NCBI GenBank assembly: GCA_007118765.1
Contig: SKQZ01000073.1
Location: 1-19,689, forward strand
From: Candidatus Hydrogenedentota bacterium
GTDB lineage: Bacteria > Hydrogenedentota > Hydrogenedentia > Hydrogenedentales > CAITNO01
Direction: 5' to 3'
Length of the DNA: 19,689 nucleotides
The translations under genes were made by a program, and so were the position numbers. Numbering within the stretch: position 1 is the first letter of the stretch; each line of letters opens with the position of its first letter. Below, one piece after another: positions 1 through 7,599 of the stretch. The notes under the pieces are model-generated. The model worked only from the letters and a program-made list of their open reading frames with translations. It searched no databases and was not told the origin of the DNA.

Positions 1-1837
1 CCGTATCACCATCTCCGCGACACTGAAAGAGTGTCGGTTGGGACGAGAATCCGAAAGGATTGGTGTAGGTTGTGCCTCCATCGCCGGTGATTTCCAGCCG
101 CACGTAAGCGTTCAGTCCCTCAATATCCCGATAATAAAGGGTTGGGCCTGTTTGCACTTCAACACCGTCGGCAATCCATACATACGCCGCGTCGTCAAGC
201 GTCTCCCCCGCCACAGTCGCGGTCACCTCCAAACGTCCGGCCCCTGCGTCATGCGCAACACGCTCAATACGCGGCGTGCCGTCCACATCAGCGGCGTCCG
301 GCTCATGCAGCCGCGTGGAGGCAAAAAAGTACCGGCCTGTTGACAACGCCATCCGCGCTGTCGCCATGTCGAGTTCCGGCGCCGGAATTACCACCCAATC
401 GCCGCCCAGTTGCTGGATGCGATGCATGTCGTCCGTGGCAACCCCCCACACCGGACGCTCGGGCATAAGTTCTGCCAGAAGCCGATCCCACAACTCGCGG
501 TCCAACGGATATTCGCGGTCCGGCCGCGTGCGATTATGGACTTCCATGCCCTTCAGGACTGCATGACGCTGAAACAAAGTCGCGTACCGTGCCACAGTGG
601 CTTCGGGCACAAACTCCGGGAACCCATCCGTGAGAAATTGCAACGCGTTGAATGCTTCATCCGCGTCCGCATACACCGGCGGCAGTTCTTCAATGACAAC
701 GGGCGCCGCACCGGCCAATACGGCCGGGAAAGGGCCATCGGCATGTCCGGCGGATTCCGCGCCAAGCGTGTCAGAAGCGGCATATTCCGCCAACAGCCCG
801 TTCTTGGCGACAGGCTGCCCGGTCACCAATGCCGCCACTTCTTCCGCATCCAGCGCCCGCCGCCACAGTCGCGCACGGAACAGATCGCCATCCAGCGGGG
901 TATTTCTTGGTCGGCTGTCGCGCCCTATATAGAAGGTGTCGCCTTGTAAATCAAAATGGCCCGCCGCGTCGTCTCTGGTTTCAATGAGTTGTCCGTCAAG
1001 ATATAGATACACGGTATCATCGCGTCGTATGCCCGCCAGATGATGCCATTGTCCATCCCGCGTATCGATGTCCAGCGCGTCCGCTGACACGTTGATGCTC
1101 ACTGTGCGCCCGTCACCGTGGGGTTGTAGAAAAACACGCACCCGGTTATCGGTGTGCAGTTCAAGATTTAATGCCCCCTCATAATCACCTGAATAATTGC
1201 CCAGCAGGATGTTGCGCTCGGCGTCGGTGGTGCGGAACCATGTTTCGACGGTGAAATCCCCCTGGGTAAGCGCACGCATGGGCGGCGTCAAGGCTACCTG
1301 CAGACCGGGCGCCGCATAGTCGCGCACCCAGTGCATCGCCGGATGACACAAAATCGCCATGCCGCCGGAATCGCCGACACCCCGCAATGCGTCGCCAATA
1401 TCTCTGCTGTCCGTTTCATAGCCCGTGAACAAGCTCAACGCGTGATGGTGGTGGGACAGTTCATTGCCGGGAATGGCAAGCATGCCCAACGCATCCGGAT
1501 CGCGATCAAAATCAGTCCATGGCCAGGTGCAGATATTGTGGTCCGTGATGGCGAGCCCGTCATAACCCCGCTCATGGTAGGCATCAATCACCTCACTCGG
1601 GGACATGCGCCCGTCGCTTTCCGTGGTGTGCGTATGCAGGTTCAATTTATGGTGCGATACGCTGTCCCAATCAACATCCGCATAAGGATTGACAACAAGA
1701 TAGATTTCTGTTTCCTCAGCGTAGGCCAAGCCGGACGCGCCAACCATCAGTACGCATACAAGCCCCCACAAAACCAAGCTGTGCGGCGTTCTATTTGCTG
1801 CTATGGCAAAAAATACCACTTGCGTCGCGTGTTTCAT
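1..1837 (-). CDS. Secreted CehA/McbA-type PHP metallo-hydrolase with an inserted LamG domain (3' end cut by window)
   Basis: The minus-strand frame is open from the ATG at 1837 to the left edge: 612 codons without a stop, so the C-terminus is missing. An AGGAGA ribosome binding site lies just upstream of the ATG. Residues 1-40 look like a signal peptide with a long n-region and a hydrophobic stretch ending in GLAYA, so the protein is probably exported. PHP metal-binding motifs follow: NLHTHTTESDG (66-76), ITDHN (97-101), GNE (124-126), a HHHH run (129-132) and LCHP (163-166). The PHP fold then breaks off. Residues about 175-345 read as a LamG/concanavalin-like domain (GDFTVETWFRT, DGQWHHLAGIRR, LYLDGQLI, FYIGRDS, FRARLWRRALDAEEV). 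PHP motifs resume at EVHN (432-435) and ATDDMH (467-472). A beta-rich tail follows from about 515. The PHP superfamily contains metal-dependent phosphoesterases; the substrate here is unknown. The LamG domain may bind glycan or protein. Confidence 0.88.
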   Translation of the reverse strand, partial: MKHATQVVFFAIAANRTPHSLVLWGLVCVLMVGASGLAYAEETEIYLVVNPYADVDWDSVSHHKLNLHTHTTESDGRMSPSEVIDAYHERGYDGLAITDHNICTWPWTDFDRDPDALGMLAIPGNELSHHHHALSLFTGYETDSRDIGDALRGVGDSGGMAILCHPAMHWVRDYAAPGLQVALTPPMRALTQGDFTVETWFRTTDAERNILLGNYSGDYEGALNLELHTDNRVRVFLQPHGDGRTVSINVSADALDIDTRDGQWHHLAGIRRDDTVYLYLDGQLIETRDDAAGHFDLQGDTFYIGRDSRPRNTPLDGDLFRARLWRRALDAEEVAALVTGQPVAKNGLLAEYAASDTLGAESAGHADGPFPAVLAGAAPVVIEELPPVYADADEAFNALQFLTDGFPEFVPEATVARYATLFQRHAVLKGMEVHNRTRPDREYPLDRELWDRLLAELMPERPVWGVATDDMHRIQQLGGDWVVIPAPELDMATARMALSTGRYFFASTRLHEPDAADVDGTPRIERVAHDAGAGRLEVTATVAGETLDDAAYVWIADGVEVQTGPTLYYRDIEGLNAYVRLEITGDGGTTYTNPFGFSSQPTLFQCRGDGDT

Positions 1838-1914
1838 TGCATCTCTCCTGTTCGTTCCATACCGTATTGCTGCCAAAGCACTTTGTACAATACCTAATCT
1901 CAATACCATAAAAT

Positions 1915-2037
1915 CATCGTCATCGCGAGCGGAGCGACGCGATATGATGTCGCAGATTACCGCGTCGGGCTTACGCCCTCGTCGCGAAGACGGTTGGGGC
2001 TATTGCCGCGTCGGGCTTGCGCCCTCGTCGCGAAGAC
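1915..2037. repeat. Intergenic repeat cluster: palindrome plus two 32-bp direct repeats
   Basis: The gap 1838-2119 separates two minus-strand genes and holds no convincing coding sequence. It contains an imperfect palindrome at about 1915-1948, with perfect arms ATCGCG (1922-1927) and CGCGAT (1938-1943) around AGCGGAGCGA. Two 32-bp direct repeats follow at 1960-1991 and 2006-2037 with one mismatch (A or G after GGGCTT). Each has an internal GGGC/GCCC dyad. The palindrome resembles the CGTCATTGCGAG/GAGCGA-type dispersed intergenic repeats found in many bacterial genomes; that likeness is from memory. A short hairpin, GCAGGT/ACCTGC (2083-2088 and 2096-2101), lies nearer the upstream gene's stop but has no T-run. 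Confidence 0.7.
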
Positions 2038-2119
2038 AAGTATTTTCAGGGTGAACCTATCTTTCTTCAGTACATCGCCATCGCAGGTGGTGGAGACCTG
2101 CAATAACGCCGGCAGCCGT

Positions 2120-3616
2120 TTATTGAAGCGCGTACAACCGGCTTAATGTCGCCACATAAAGTACGCCATTCGCTGCCGTGGGGGTCCCGGTAATCTCGTC
2201 CGGGAACCGTGTCGTAAACAGTACATCCAACGATTTGTCGGCGGCAATCACCGAAAAGGTGCCGCAACGGGCACCTACATAAATCCGGTCTTCGGCGCCC
2301 AAAGCAGAGCCCCATACAGACCGCCCTGCGCGATGCTTCCAATAGAGCTCGCCTGTCTCGGCATCCACGCAATGCACATGACCTGCATCGTCGGTGATAA
2401 ACACAAGTCCGTTGAGAATGGCGGGTGTGGCGCTCGTCTGGCGTGGAAATTCATACGACCAGATTTCTGCTGTTTCGGTAATGTCGCCCTCCTGCGTGGC
2501 ATCAATGCATTTCAACCAAGACTGCCGTTTCCCCCACCAGATGTCACCACCGGCCGTAACGTAAATCCGGTCATTGTAAAACACCGGCATACCCACAATT
2601 TGACTGGGGCCCTCCCGCGGGTTGTTCGAGTATTCATGCACATTTTCCTTGGGTGCGTCCGGGTCACAATCAAAGCGCCACACGCGCTCCAGCGTCTGTA
2701 CTGTGTCCGGGACTTGCGGCGGCAGCGCATTAAAGGCATAACATACGCCGTCAGGGCCGCCAAAGAATATCAATCGCCGGTCATTGACAACGCCCAGCGA
2801 AGGCGGCGCCCATGTGGCATGAAAAATGAGCGGCCCAAGGTTTTCGTCGTCACGGGCCACGAGCCGCCCCGTATTCTTGTCCAGTACAATGAGGCTTGGT
2901 GCGTCGGGATTGCCCACGGTGACATGGGTATTGTCCACGCCATTGCCCGTGTTCAAGTACAAGTAGTCACCGACCACCAGAATTGATGTGTACGGAGCAT
3001 CGTGCGGGTAGACGCCAATTTCTTCCCGCATGTCAAACACCCATACCACATCGGCGTCGGGCGGCTGCGCTTCAATGGGCGGCTCATCGAGCGGGGTCAT
3101 CAAGCGCCCCTCGTCGGTGAACGGGCCTGTATTGCCGTTTTCAAGCCCGTGCAAATCCAAACAAATCACCTCACTGCGGTTTGTCACCGTATACACGCGG
3201 TCCCCCTCCACCGTTGGCGGCGAGCAAATCCCCACACCCGGCCAATCCAGGTAGCGGTCTCCACCAATGCGGGGCGTCAAAAACTGCCAATGCAAACTGC
3301 CGTCCTTCTCATCCAGACAAAGCAGTGTACCGCGGTCTCCCTGATGGCGCGGGTCACGGGGCTCGGAGTTGTTTGAGCCCACGAATACACGGCCTTGCGC
3401 TACCGTCGGCGAACCATACGAACCGCCGCCCAGCGACGCTGTCCACAAGACGTTTTCTCCCGTTTCCAAATCAAACTGAACCGGCAGCCCGGTCTCTTCG
3501 GACACCATATTGCGCGTATGCCACGCGCCCCACTGCGGCTGATCAGCCGCAACACGCAGGATAGCCAGTCCCGGAAGCAACAACAACACCGTTGTAAAAC
3601 GCATAAAGCACGCCAT
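2120..3616 (-). CDS. Secreted PQQ-like beta-propeller repeat protein
   Basis: This gene encodes 498 aa from the ATG at 3616, chosen because AAGGAG lies 6 bases upstream; a TTG 24 bases further up lacks such a site. Residues 1-24 form a signal peptide (FTTVLLLLPGLAILRVAA). The mature start, PQWGAWHTRN followed by VSEETGLP, is typical of secreted PQQ-type propellers (PQWGPWRGPxxNGVS style). Blade signatures recur: GTLLCLDEKDGSLHW (96-110), SEVICLDL (148-155), SLIVLDKNTGRLV, WLKCIDATQ, HVHCVDAETGELYWKH and a C-terminal GTPTAANGVLYVATLSRLYALQ. This gives about seven or eight blades across the whole length. I see no dehydrogenase catalytic or cytochrome c motif (no CxxCH), so a scaffold or binding role in the envelope is more likely than a PQQ-dependent enzyme. 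The next gene on the strand is the secreted PHP-LamG protein, 282 bp away. Function is not known. Confidence 0.9.
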   Translation of the reverse strand: MACFMRFTTVLLLLPGLAILRVAADQPQWGAWHTRNMVSEETGLPVQFDLETGENVLWTASLGGGSYGSPTVAQGRVFVGSNNSEPRDPRHQGDRGTLLCLDEKDGSLHWQFLTPRIGGDRYLDWPGVGICSPPTVEGDRVYTVTNRSEVICLDLHGLENGNTGPFTDEGRLMTPLDEPPIEAQPPDADVVWVFDMREEIGVYPHDAPYTSILVVGDYLYLNTGNGVDNTHVTVGNPDAPSLIVLDKNTGRLVARDDENLGPLIFHATWAPPSLGVVNDRRLIFFGGPDGVCYAFNALPPQVPDTVQTLERVWRFDCDPDAPKENVHEYSNNPREGPSQIVGMPVFYNDRIYVTAGGDIWWGKRQSWLKCIDATQEGDITETAEIWSYEFPRQTSATPAILNGLVFITDDAGHVHCVDAETGELYWKHRAGRSVWGSALGAEDRIYVGARCGTFSVIAADKSLDVLFTTRFPDEITGTPTAANGVLYVATLSRLYALQ

Positions 3617-3622
3617 GATGCT

Positions 3623-3628
3623 CTCCTT
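3623..3628 (-). promoter_or_regulatory. Ribosome binding site fixing the beta-propeller start
   Basis: AAGGAG on the minus strand lies six bases before the ATG at 3616. It supports that start over the in-frame TTG at 3640. Confidence 0.75.
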
Positions 3629-3695
3629 GTTGCGTAACAAAAACCGTTTTCAATCATTCGCCACTGCACAGTACTCGGCAAGGCATCTGTTTGGG

Positions 3696-3704
3696 AGTGT
3701 AGCA
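3696..3704 (-). promoter_or_regulatory. Candidate extended -10 promoter for the beta-propeller gene
   Basis: On the minus strand the sequence reads TGCTACACT, an extended -10 (TGn plus TACACT), about 80 bases before the ATG at 3616. No good -35 is visible at 16-18 bp. The call is based on pattern alone. Confidence 0.3.
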
Positions 3705-3764
3705 TACCGGGCCGGGACAAAATAAAACGCAGACAAATATCCCATACACCAATGGCAATACGTT

Positions 3765-3794
3765 TTCACGCTCGCTGCCTTGCTGTGTTATACT
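3765..3794 (+). promoter_or_regulatory. Candidate promoter for lipA
   Basis: TATACT at 3789-3794 is a good -10. The best -35-like element is TTCACG (3765-3770) with an 18-bp spacer. The predicted transcript start is about 80 bases before the lipA ATG. This 263-bp gap is divergent, facing the propeller gene on the other strand. Confidence 0.4.
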
Positions 3795-3879
3795 GTGGTT
3801 AAGCAGTTGTAGAAAATACAGCCGTCTCCGCAATACGTTATCACGAACATCCGTATAACAAGAAGTTGCAACCGCCATT

Positions 3880-4770
3880 ATGTCAACCCCAGCATCCCAA
3901 AGACCGCGTACCTTTCCGCCTTGGCTGCGTCGCCGATGGCCTGTGCCAAGTGAAAACGCCGTTGTGCGCAACACCCTTGACGCCTTGACGTTGAATACGG
4001 TCTGTGCCGGGGCACAATGTCCGAACCAGGGCGAATGCTGGCAACGCGGCACGGCTACGTTTATGATATTGGGACGTGTATGCACCCGGAAGTGTCCTTT
4101 CTGCGGCGTACCGTCAGGAACACCGGAAACGCCCGATCCCGAAGAACCCGCCCGTATCGCCGAGGCGGTGCGGCGCTTGGGACTGCGGCATGTTGTGGTA
4201 ACCACCGTTACTCGCGACGACCTGCCGGACGGCGGCGCCGCGCAGCTTGTAGCGGTAACCGAACAGGTGCGCTCACGCTGTCCTGATGCAACGATTGAGT
4301 TGTTGACCTCTGATTTTGGCGGCGCTGCCGACGCCGTGCAACGGGTAGCCGCCGCCAATCCTGATGTTTTCGCCCATAACATTGAGACTGTGGCCCGGTT
4401 GCACCCTCTGTTGCGCGACCCGCGTGCATGCTACGAGCGCAGTTTATCCGTGCTGGAACTTGCACGGGAAACGCTTAAACCGTCGTGCCATGTGAAGTCC
4501 GGGTTTATGGTTGGCTGTGGCGAAACTGACCCGGAGATTCAGGACACGCTGCGTGATCTGCATAATGCAGGCTGCGATGCCGTCACCATCGGCCAATACC
4601 TGAAGCCTGCCGGCGGCCATGTTGACGTACAGTCATTTGTACCGCCCGAACAATTCGACAGGTATGAGCAAATGGCTCGTGACACGGGTTTCGCCTTTGT
4701 TATGGCCGGTCCCTTTGTGCGCAGTTCTTATCATGCGGAAGAATTGACGGAAGAACAGCGTGCCGGATAA
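3880..4770 (+). CDS. lipA: Lipoyl synthase (radical SAM)
   Basis: LipA inserts two sulfur atoms into protein-bound octanoyl groups to make the lipoyl cofactor, using two [4Fe-4S] clusters and S-adenosylmethionine. The 296-aa protein has the usual family length. Both cluster motifs are intact: the auxiliary-cluster CX4CX5C at Cys42, Cys47 and Cys53, and the radical SAM CX3CX2C at Cys68, Cys72 and Cys75. The C-terminal RSSY motif, whose serine ligates the auxiliary cluster, is at 281-284. Family landmarks such as VTRDDLPDGGA and the LKPSCHVKSGFMVGCGE region are present. The N-terminus (FPPWLRRRWP) also fits. The ribosome binding site is weak (AAGAAG, more than 12 bases from the ATG). The next gene, 60 bp downstream, encodes a lipoyl domain, the kind of protein LipA acts on. 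No lipB or lplA is seen in the window. Confidence 0.97.
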   Translation: MSTPASQRPRTFPPWLRRRWPVPSENAVVRNTLDALTLNTVCAGAQCPNQGECWQRGTATFMILGRVCTRKCPFCGVPSGTPETPDPEEPARIAEAVRRLGLRHVVVTTVTRDDLPDGGAAQLVAVTEQVRSRCPDATIELLTSDFGGAADAVQRVAAANPDVFAHNIETVARLHPLLRDPRACYERSLSVLELARETLKPSCHVKSGFMVGCGETDPEIQDTLRDLHNAGCDAVTIGQYLKPAGGHVDVQSFVPPEQFDRYEQMARDTGFAFVMAGPFVRSSYHAEELTEEQRAG

Positions 4771-4830
4771 TGTGCGTTGTTTATATGCGTTTCAGTCCTT
4801 CAATAAGGTATATTAGTACGAGGTGTGATT

Positions 4831-5085
4831 ATGACAACACATTTGGAGGTCTTGTTGCCGGATATGGATGCGGGCAACAAGACGGTCAAAGCAACAGTCT
4901 CCTTTTGGCCGGTCGCTGTTGGCGCCTCTTTACAGGCAGGCGATGATCTGTTGGAAGTCGCCACTGATAAGGCCAACTTTGTGGTGCCCTGTCCACAGAC
5001 GGGCATACTGCGTGAACAGCGCGTGCAAGAGGATGACCGTGTGTGCGTTGGCGACGTCATCGCGATCATTGAAGTGGCCTCCTGA
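4831..5085 (+). CDS. Stand-alone lipoyl (biotinyl/lipoyl attachment) domain protein
   Basis: This 84-aa protein is essentially one lipoyl domain of the 2-oxoacid dehydrogenase E2 type. The hallmark hairpin EVATDKANFVVP places the modified lysine at Lys47. The start is set by GAGG at 4820-4823, seven bases before ATG 4831; an in-frame GTG at 4825 is too close to it. A full E2 would continue with a peripheral-subunit-binding and acyltransferase domain, but the reading frame ends at EVAS. The sequence resembles E2 lipoyl domains more than GcvH, which is longer (about 125 aa). It follows lipA by 60 bp, so it is probably co-transcribed and lipoylated. Two cysteines (54 and 72) are unusual for the domain. 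The partner enzyme is unknown. It could be a free-standing carrier for a dehydrogenase complex encoded elsewhere. Confidence 0.88.
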   Translation: MTTHLEVLLPDMDAGNKTVKATVSFWPVAVGASLQAGDDLLEVATDKANFVVPCPQTGILREQRVQEDDRVCVGDVIAIIEVAS

Positions 5086-5102
5086 CAGAATGTTTTGTGA
5101 AG

Positions 5103-5128
5103 CAACCGGTTGAGGCGGTTGTTTTCTT
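5103..5128 (+). terminator. Candidate intrinsic terminator or attenuator between the lipoyl gene and hom
   Basis: The stem CAACCG (5103-5108) and CGGTTG (5116-5121) encloses a 7-base loop and is followed by TTTTCTT. The 5' arm can instead pair as an 8-bp stem, GCAACCGG (5102-5109) with CCGGTTGC (5129-5136), so two structures compete. Confidence 0.5.
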
Positions 5129-5196
5129 CCGGTTGCAGCATACATAGTTTTTGAAACAGCAGCGTTTTCCACAGCAAGTAAAGAAAGAAAGATCTT

Positions 5197-6471
5197 ATGG
5201 TAATTGGCGTAGGCGTAATCGGCGCCGGCACAGTCGGCGGCGGTGTAATCGAAATCTTGACGGGAAATACCGGCGTCATCGCGGACAAGACGGGCGCACA
5301 GGTGGTATTGCAACACGTGGCCGAATTGAACGAGGCGTTGTTGCGCGACTTCGATCTTGACAATGTCACCGTGAGCAACGATGCACACGCGTTGATTGCT
5401 GATCCGAAGGTAGACGTGGTGTGTGAGTTGATTGGCGGCGTGGAACCGGCCAAGACGTTTATGCTTGCAGCGTTGAACGCAGGCAAGCATGTGGTTACGG
5501 CGAACAAGATGTTGCTGGCGAAACACGGCGTGGAACTTGCCGAGGCTGCCATAAAAAACGGTGTGGAGTTGCGCTATGAAGCGGCCGTCGCGGGGGCAAT
5601 CCCCATCATCAAGGCATTGCGTGAAGGGCTTGTTGCAAATCATGTGCGCGCCATATACGGCATATTGAACGGCACATGCAATTATATCTTGAGCCGCATG
5701 ACCTACGACGGGCTTGAATTTCAACAAACCCTCGATCAGGCCATTGCCCACGGCTTCGCCGAAACCCCGCCTGATCTGGATATCAACGGCCATGACACGG
5801 CACATAAATGCCAGATATTGGCTTCGCTGGCGTACAGCACGCAAATAGATTTGGACGCCATCCCGGTGGAAGGCATCACCTCCATTACCCATCTGGACGT
5901 GACCTATGCCCGCGAAATGGGTTATCTCATCAAATTATTGGCTGTTATCCGCAAGGTGGAAGGCGACATCGAAGCGCGGGTGCATCCCGCCCTTGTCCCC
6001 GAAGACCATCTGCTGGCGTCTGTGCGCAACGAATTTAACGCTGTGCATGTTGAAAGCGACTGTGCGGATGACACACTGTATTATGGGCGTGGCGCGGGCC
6101 GCATGCCCACGGCCAGCGCGGTGGTGGCGGATGTTGTGGATATCGCGCGGTGCGGTTCAAATGCCGCAACAAAACCGTTTTCCTACACCCATGCCCTGCA
6201 GGTGCGCGACATTGGACTGCTTCGCGGCAGATACTACCTGCGACTGACGGCTGAAGACCATCCCGGGGTGCTGGGCGAGGTGTGCTCGATTCTTGGCAAA
6301 CACGGCGTAAGCATTGCCTCCTGTATCCAGAAAGACCAGGAAGAAGGCGAGCCGGTTCATGTTATCCTGATGACCCACGCCACCATCGAATCGGGCGTTA
6401 CGGCCGCTCTGGCGGAAATAGACCAACTGGACTTTATCACTGAATCCACGCAATTGCTGCGGGCCCTGTAA
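5197..6471 (+). CDS. hom: Homoserine dehydrogenase with C-terminal ACT domain
   Basis: The enzyme reduces L-aspartate semialdehyde to L-homoserine with NAD(P)H, the branch to threonine and methionine. At 424 aa it has the length of the ACT-containing monofunctional form. It begins with the Rossmann motif GVIGAGTVGGGV, close to the N-terminus. Family signatures follow: HVVTANKMLLAKHG, YEAAVAGAIPIIKALREGL, YGILNGTCNYILSRM and the catalytic-domain segment GFAETPPDLDINGHDTAHK. The last 80 or so residues form an ACT domain (LRLTAEDHPGVLGEVCSILG, VSIASCIQK), usually the site of threonine feedback inhibition. A purine-rich stretch (AAAGAAAGA) lies upstream of the ATG. thrC starts 18 bases after the stop, so the two are very likely one operon. 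No aspartate kinase is fused to or adjacent to it. Confidence 0.97.
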   Translation: MVIGVGVIGAGTVGGGVIEILTGNTGVIADKTGAQVVLQHVAELNEALLRDFDLDNVTVSNDAHALIADPKVDVVCELIGGVEPAKTFMLAALNAGKHVVTANKMLLAKHGVELAEAAIKNGVELRYEAAVAGAIPIIKALREGLVANHVRAIYGILNGTCNYILSRMTYDGLEFQQTLDQAIAHGFAETPPDLDINGHDTAHKCQILASLAYSTQIDLDAIPVEGITSITHLDVTYAREMGYLIKLLAVIRKVEGDIEARVHPALVPEDHLLASVRNEFNAVHVESDCADDTLYYGRGAGRMPTASAVVADVVDIARCGSNAATKPFSYTHALQVRDIGLLRGRYYLRLTAEDHPGVLGEVCSILGKHGVSIASCIQKDQEEGEPVHVILMTHATIESGVTAALAEIDQLDFITESTQLLRAL

Positions 6472-6489
6472 ACAGAAAGGTTGCCCCAC

Positions 6490-7584
6490 ATGAACAACGT
6501 TGGCGTTATTGAGCGTTACCGTACCCATTTGCCGGTATCTGATGATACATGCGTCATAACGCTGAATGAAGGCTCGACCCCGCTGGTTGCGGCGCGACGC
6601 CTGAGCGCCGCCATCCACCCGAAACTTGAGATATACCTCAAGTATGAGGGGCTCAATCCTACGGGCTCTTTCAAAGATCGCGGCATGACCATGGCCGTTA
6701 CGCGGGCGGTGGAAGAGCAATATGAAATGATTATGTGCGCTTCCACCGGCAATACGTCTGCGTCAGCCGCCGCCTATGCCGCCCGTGCGGGCATCAAGTG
6801 CGTGGTTCTTATTCCACAAGGTAAAATCGCCTTTGGAAAACTGTCCCAAGCCATGGTACACGGCGCACAGGTCATTCAAATACTGGGTAACTTTGACGAA
6901 GCGCTGACCCTTGTGCGGGGCCTTTGCGAAAGTTTCCCCATCGCGCTCGTGAACTCCATCAACCCCTATCGCATTGAAGGCCAGAAAACCGGGGCTTTTG
7001 AAATCCTTGACGATTTTGACGGCGTAGCCCCTGATTTTCAGGCCATGCCGGTGGGAAACGCCGGCAACATTACGGCCTATTGGAAAGGGTACAAAGAGTA
7101 TCACGGGTGCGGCAAGAGCGATGCGCTGCCCCGTATGCTGGGGTTCCAGGCAATGGGCTCCGCCCCCATCGTGCTTGGGCATCCCGTGGCGGAACCCGAT
7201 ACTTATGCCACGGCCATTCGCATCGGAAATCCCGCAAGCTGGCAGTCGGCAGAGGCGGCGCGAGACGAATCATCCGGGCTGATTGACATGGTATCGGACG
7301 ATGCAATCCGCGACGCCTACTCCTTGCTGGCCCGCACGGAAGGCATATTTTGTGAGCCTGCCAGCGCTGCGAGCGTTGCCGGTTTGATCAAATTGTCTGG
7401 CGAAGGCTTCTTTGATGACGTGGAGCCACGCACGGGTGAACGTGTTCGCGTGGTGTGCATTCTCACGGGACACGGCTTGAAGGACCCGGACAACGCCATC
7501 GCGGCGGCATCGCAGCCCTGCACTGTCGAACCTGTCGAGGAAAAGATTGTCGAAGCCCTGGGGTTTGCACCGGCAATCTTTTAA
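6490..7584 (+). CDS. thrC: Threonine synthase (PLP-dependent)
   Basis: ThrC converts O-phospho-L-homoserine to L-threonine. The 364-aa protein belongs to the shorter, Bacillus-like class of the tryptophan-synthase-beta (fold type II) PLP family. The PLP-binding lysine is Lys62 in GLNPTGSFKDRGM. The phosphate and substrate loop CASTGNTSASAAAYA is at 83-97, and the later glycine-rich loop is PVGNAGN. ILTGHGLKDP near the C-terminus is a typical threonine synthase signature. I chose ATG 6490: AGAAAGG lies 9 bases upstream, while an in-frame TTG at 6481 directly abuts that site. It sits between hom and an alpha/beta hydrolase with gaps of 18 and 15 bases. The thrB kinase that supplies its substrate is absent here. 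Confidence 0.97.
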   Translation: MNNVGVIERYRTHLPVSDDTCVITLNEGSTPLVAARRLSAAIHPKLEIYLKYEGLNPTGSFKDRGMTMAVTRAVEEQYEMIMCASTGNTSASAAAYAARAGIKCVVLIPQGKIAFGKLSQAMVHGAQVIQILGNFDEALTLVRGLCESFPIALVNSINPYRIEGQKTGAFEILDDFDGVAPDFQAMPVGNAGNITAYWKGYKEYHGCGKSDALPRMLGFQAMGSAPIVLGHPVAEPDTYATAIRIGNPASWQSAEAARDESSGLIDMVSDDAIRDAYSLLARTEGIFCEPASAASVAGLIKLSGEGFFDDVEPRTGERVRVVCILTGHGLKDPDNAIAAASQPCTVEPVEEKIVEALGFAPAIF

Positions 7585-7586
7585 CC

Positions 7587-7592
7587 AAGGGG
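7587..7592 (+). promoter_or_regulatory. Ribosome binding site supporting a TTG start for the hydrolase
   Basis: AAGGGG lies seven bases before TTG 7600 and thirteen before ATG 7606. This favours the TTG. Confidence 0.5.
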
Positions 7593-7599
7593 ATTTGTA

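Noticed and set aside
1331..1897. A plus-strand open frame (188 codons) opposite the PHP-LamG gene start
   Set aside because: The minus strand encodes the signal peptide and metal-binding PHP motifs here.
1960..2037. Possible CRISPR array
   Set aside because: Only two repeat units with a 14-bp gap, no further copies and no cas genes.
2083..2101. Terminator after the beta-propeller gene
   Set aside because: The GCAGGT/ACCTGC hairpin has no T-run on the minus strand.
2333..2986. A plus-strand open frame (217 codons) within the beta-propeller gene
   Set aside because: The propeller repeats on the minus strand explain this DNA completely.
4930..5892. A minus-strand open frame (320 codons) opposite the lipoyl and hom genes
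   Set aside because: It crosses two well-supported genes on the other strand and matches no family I recognise.
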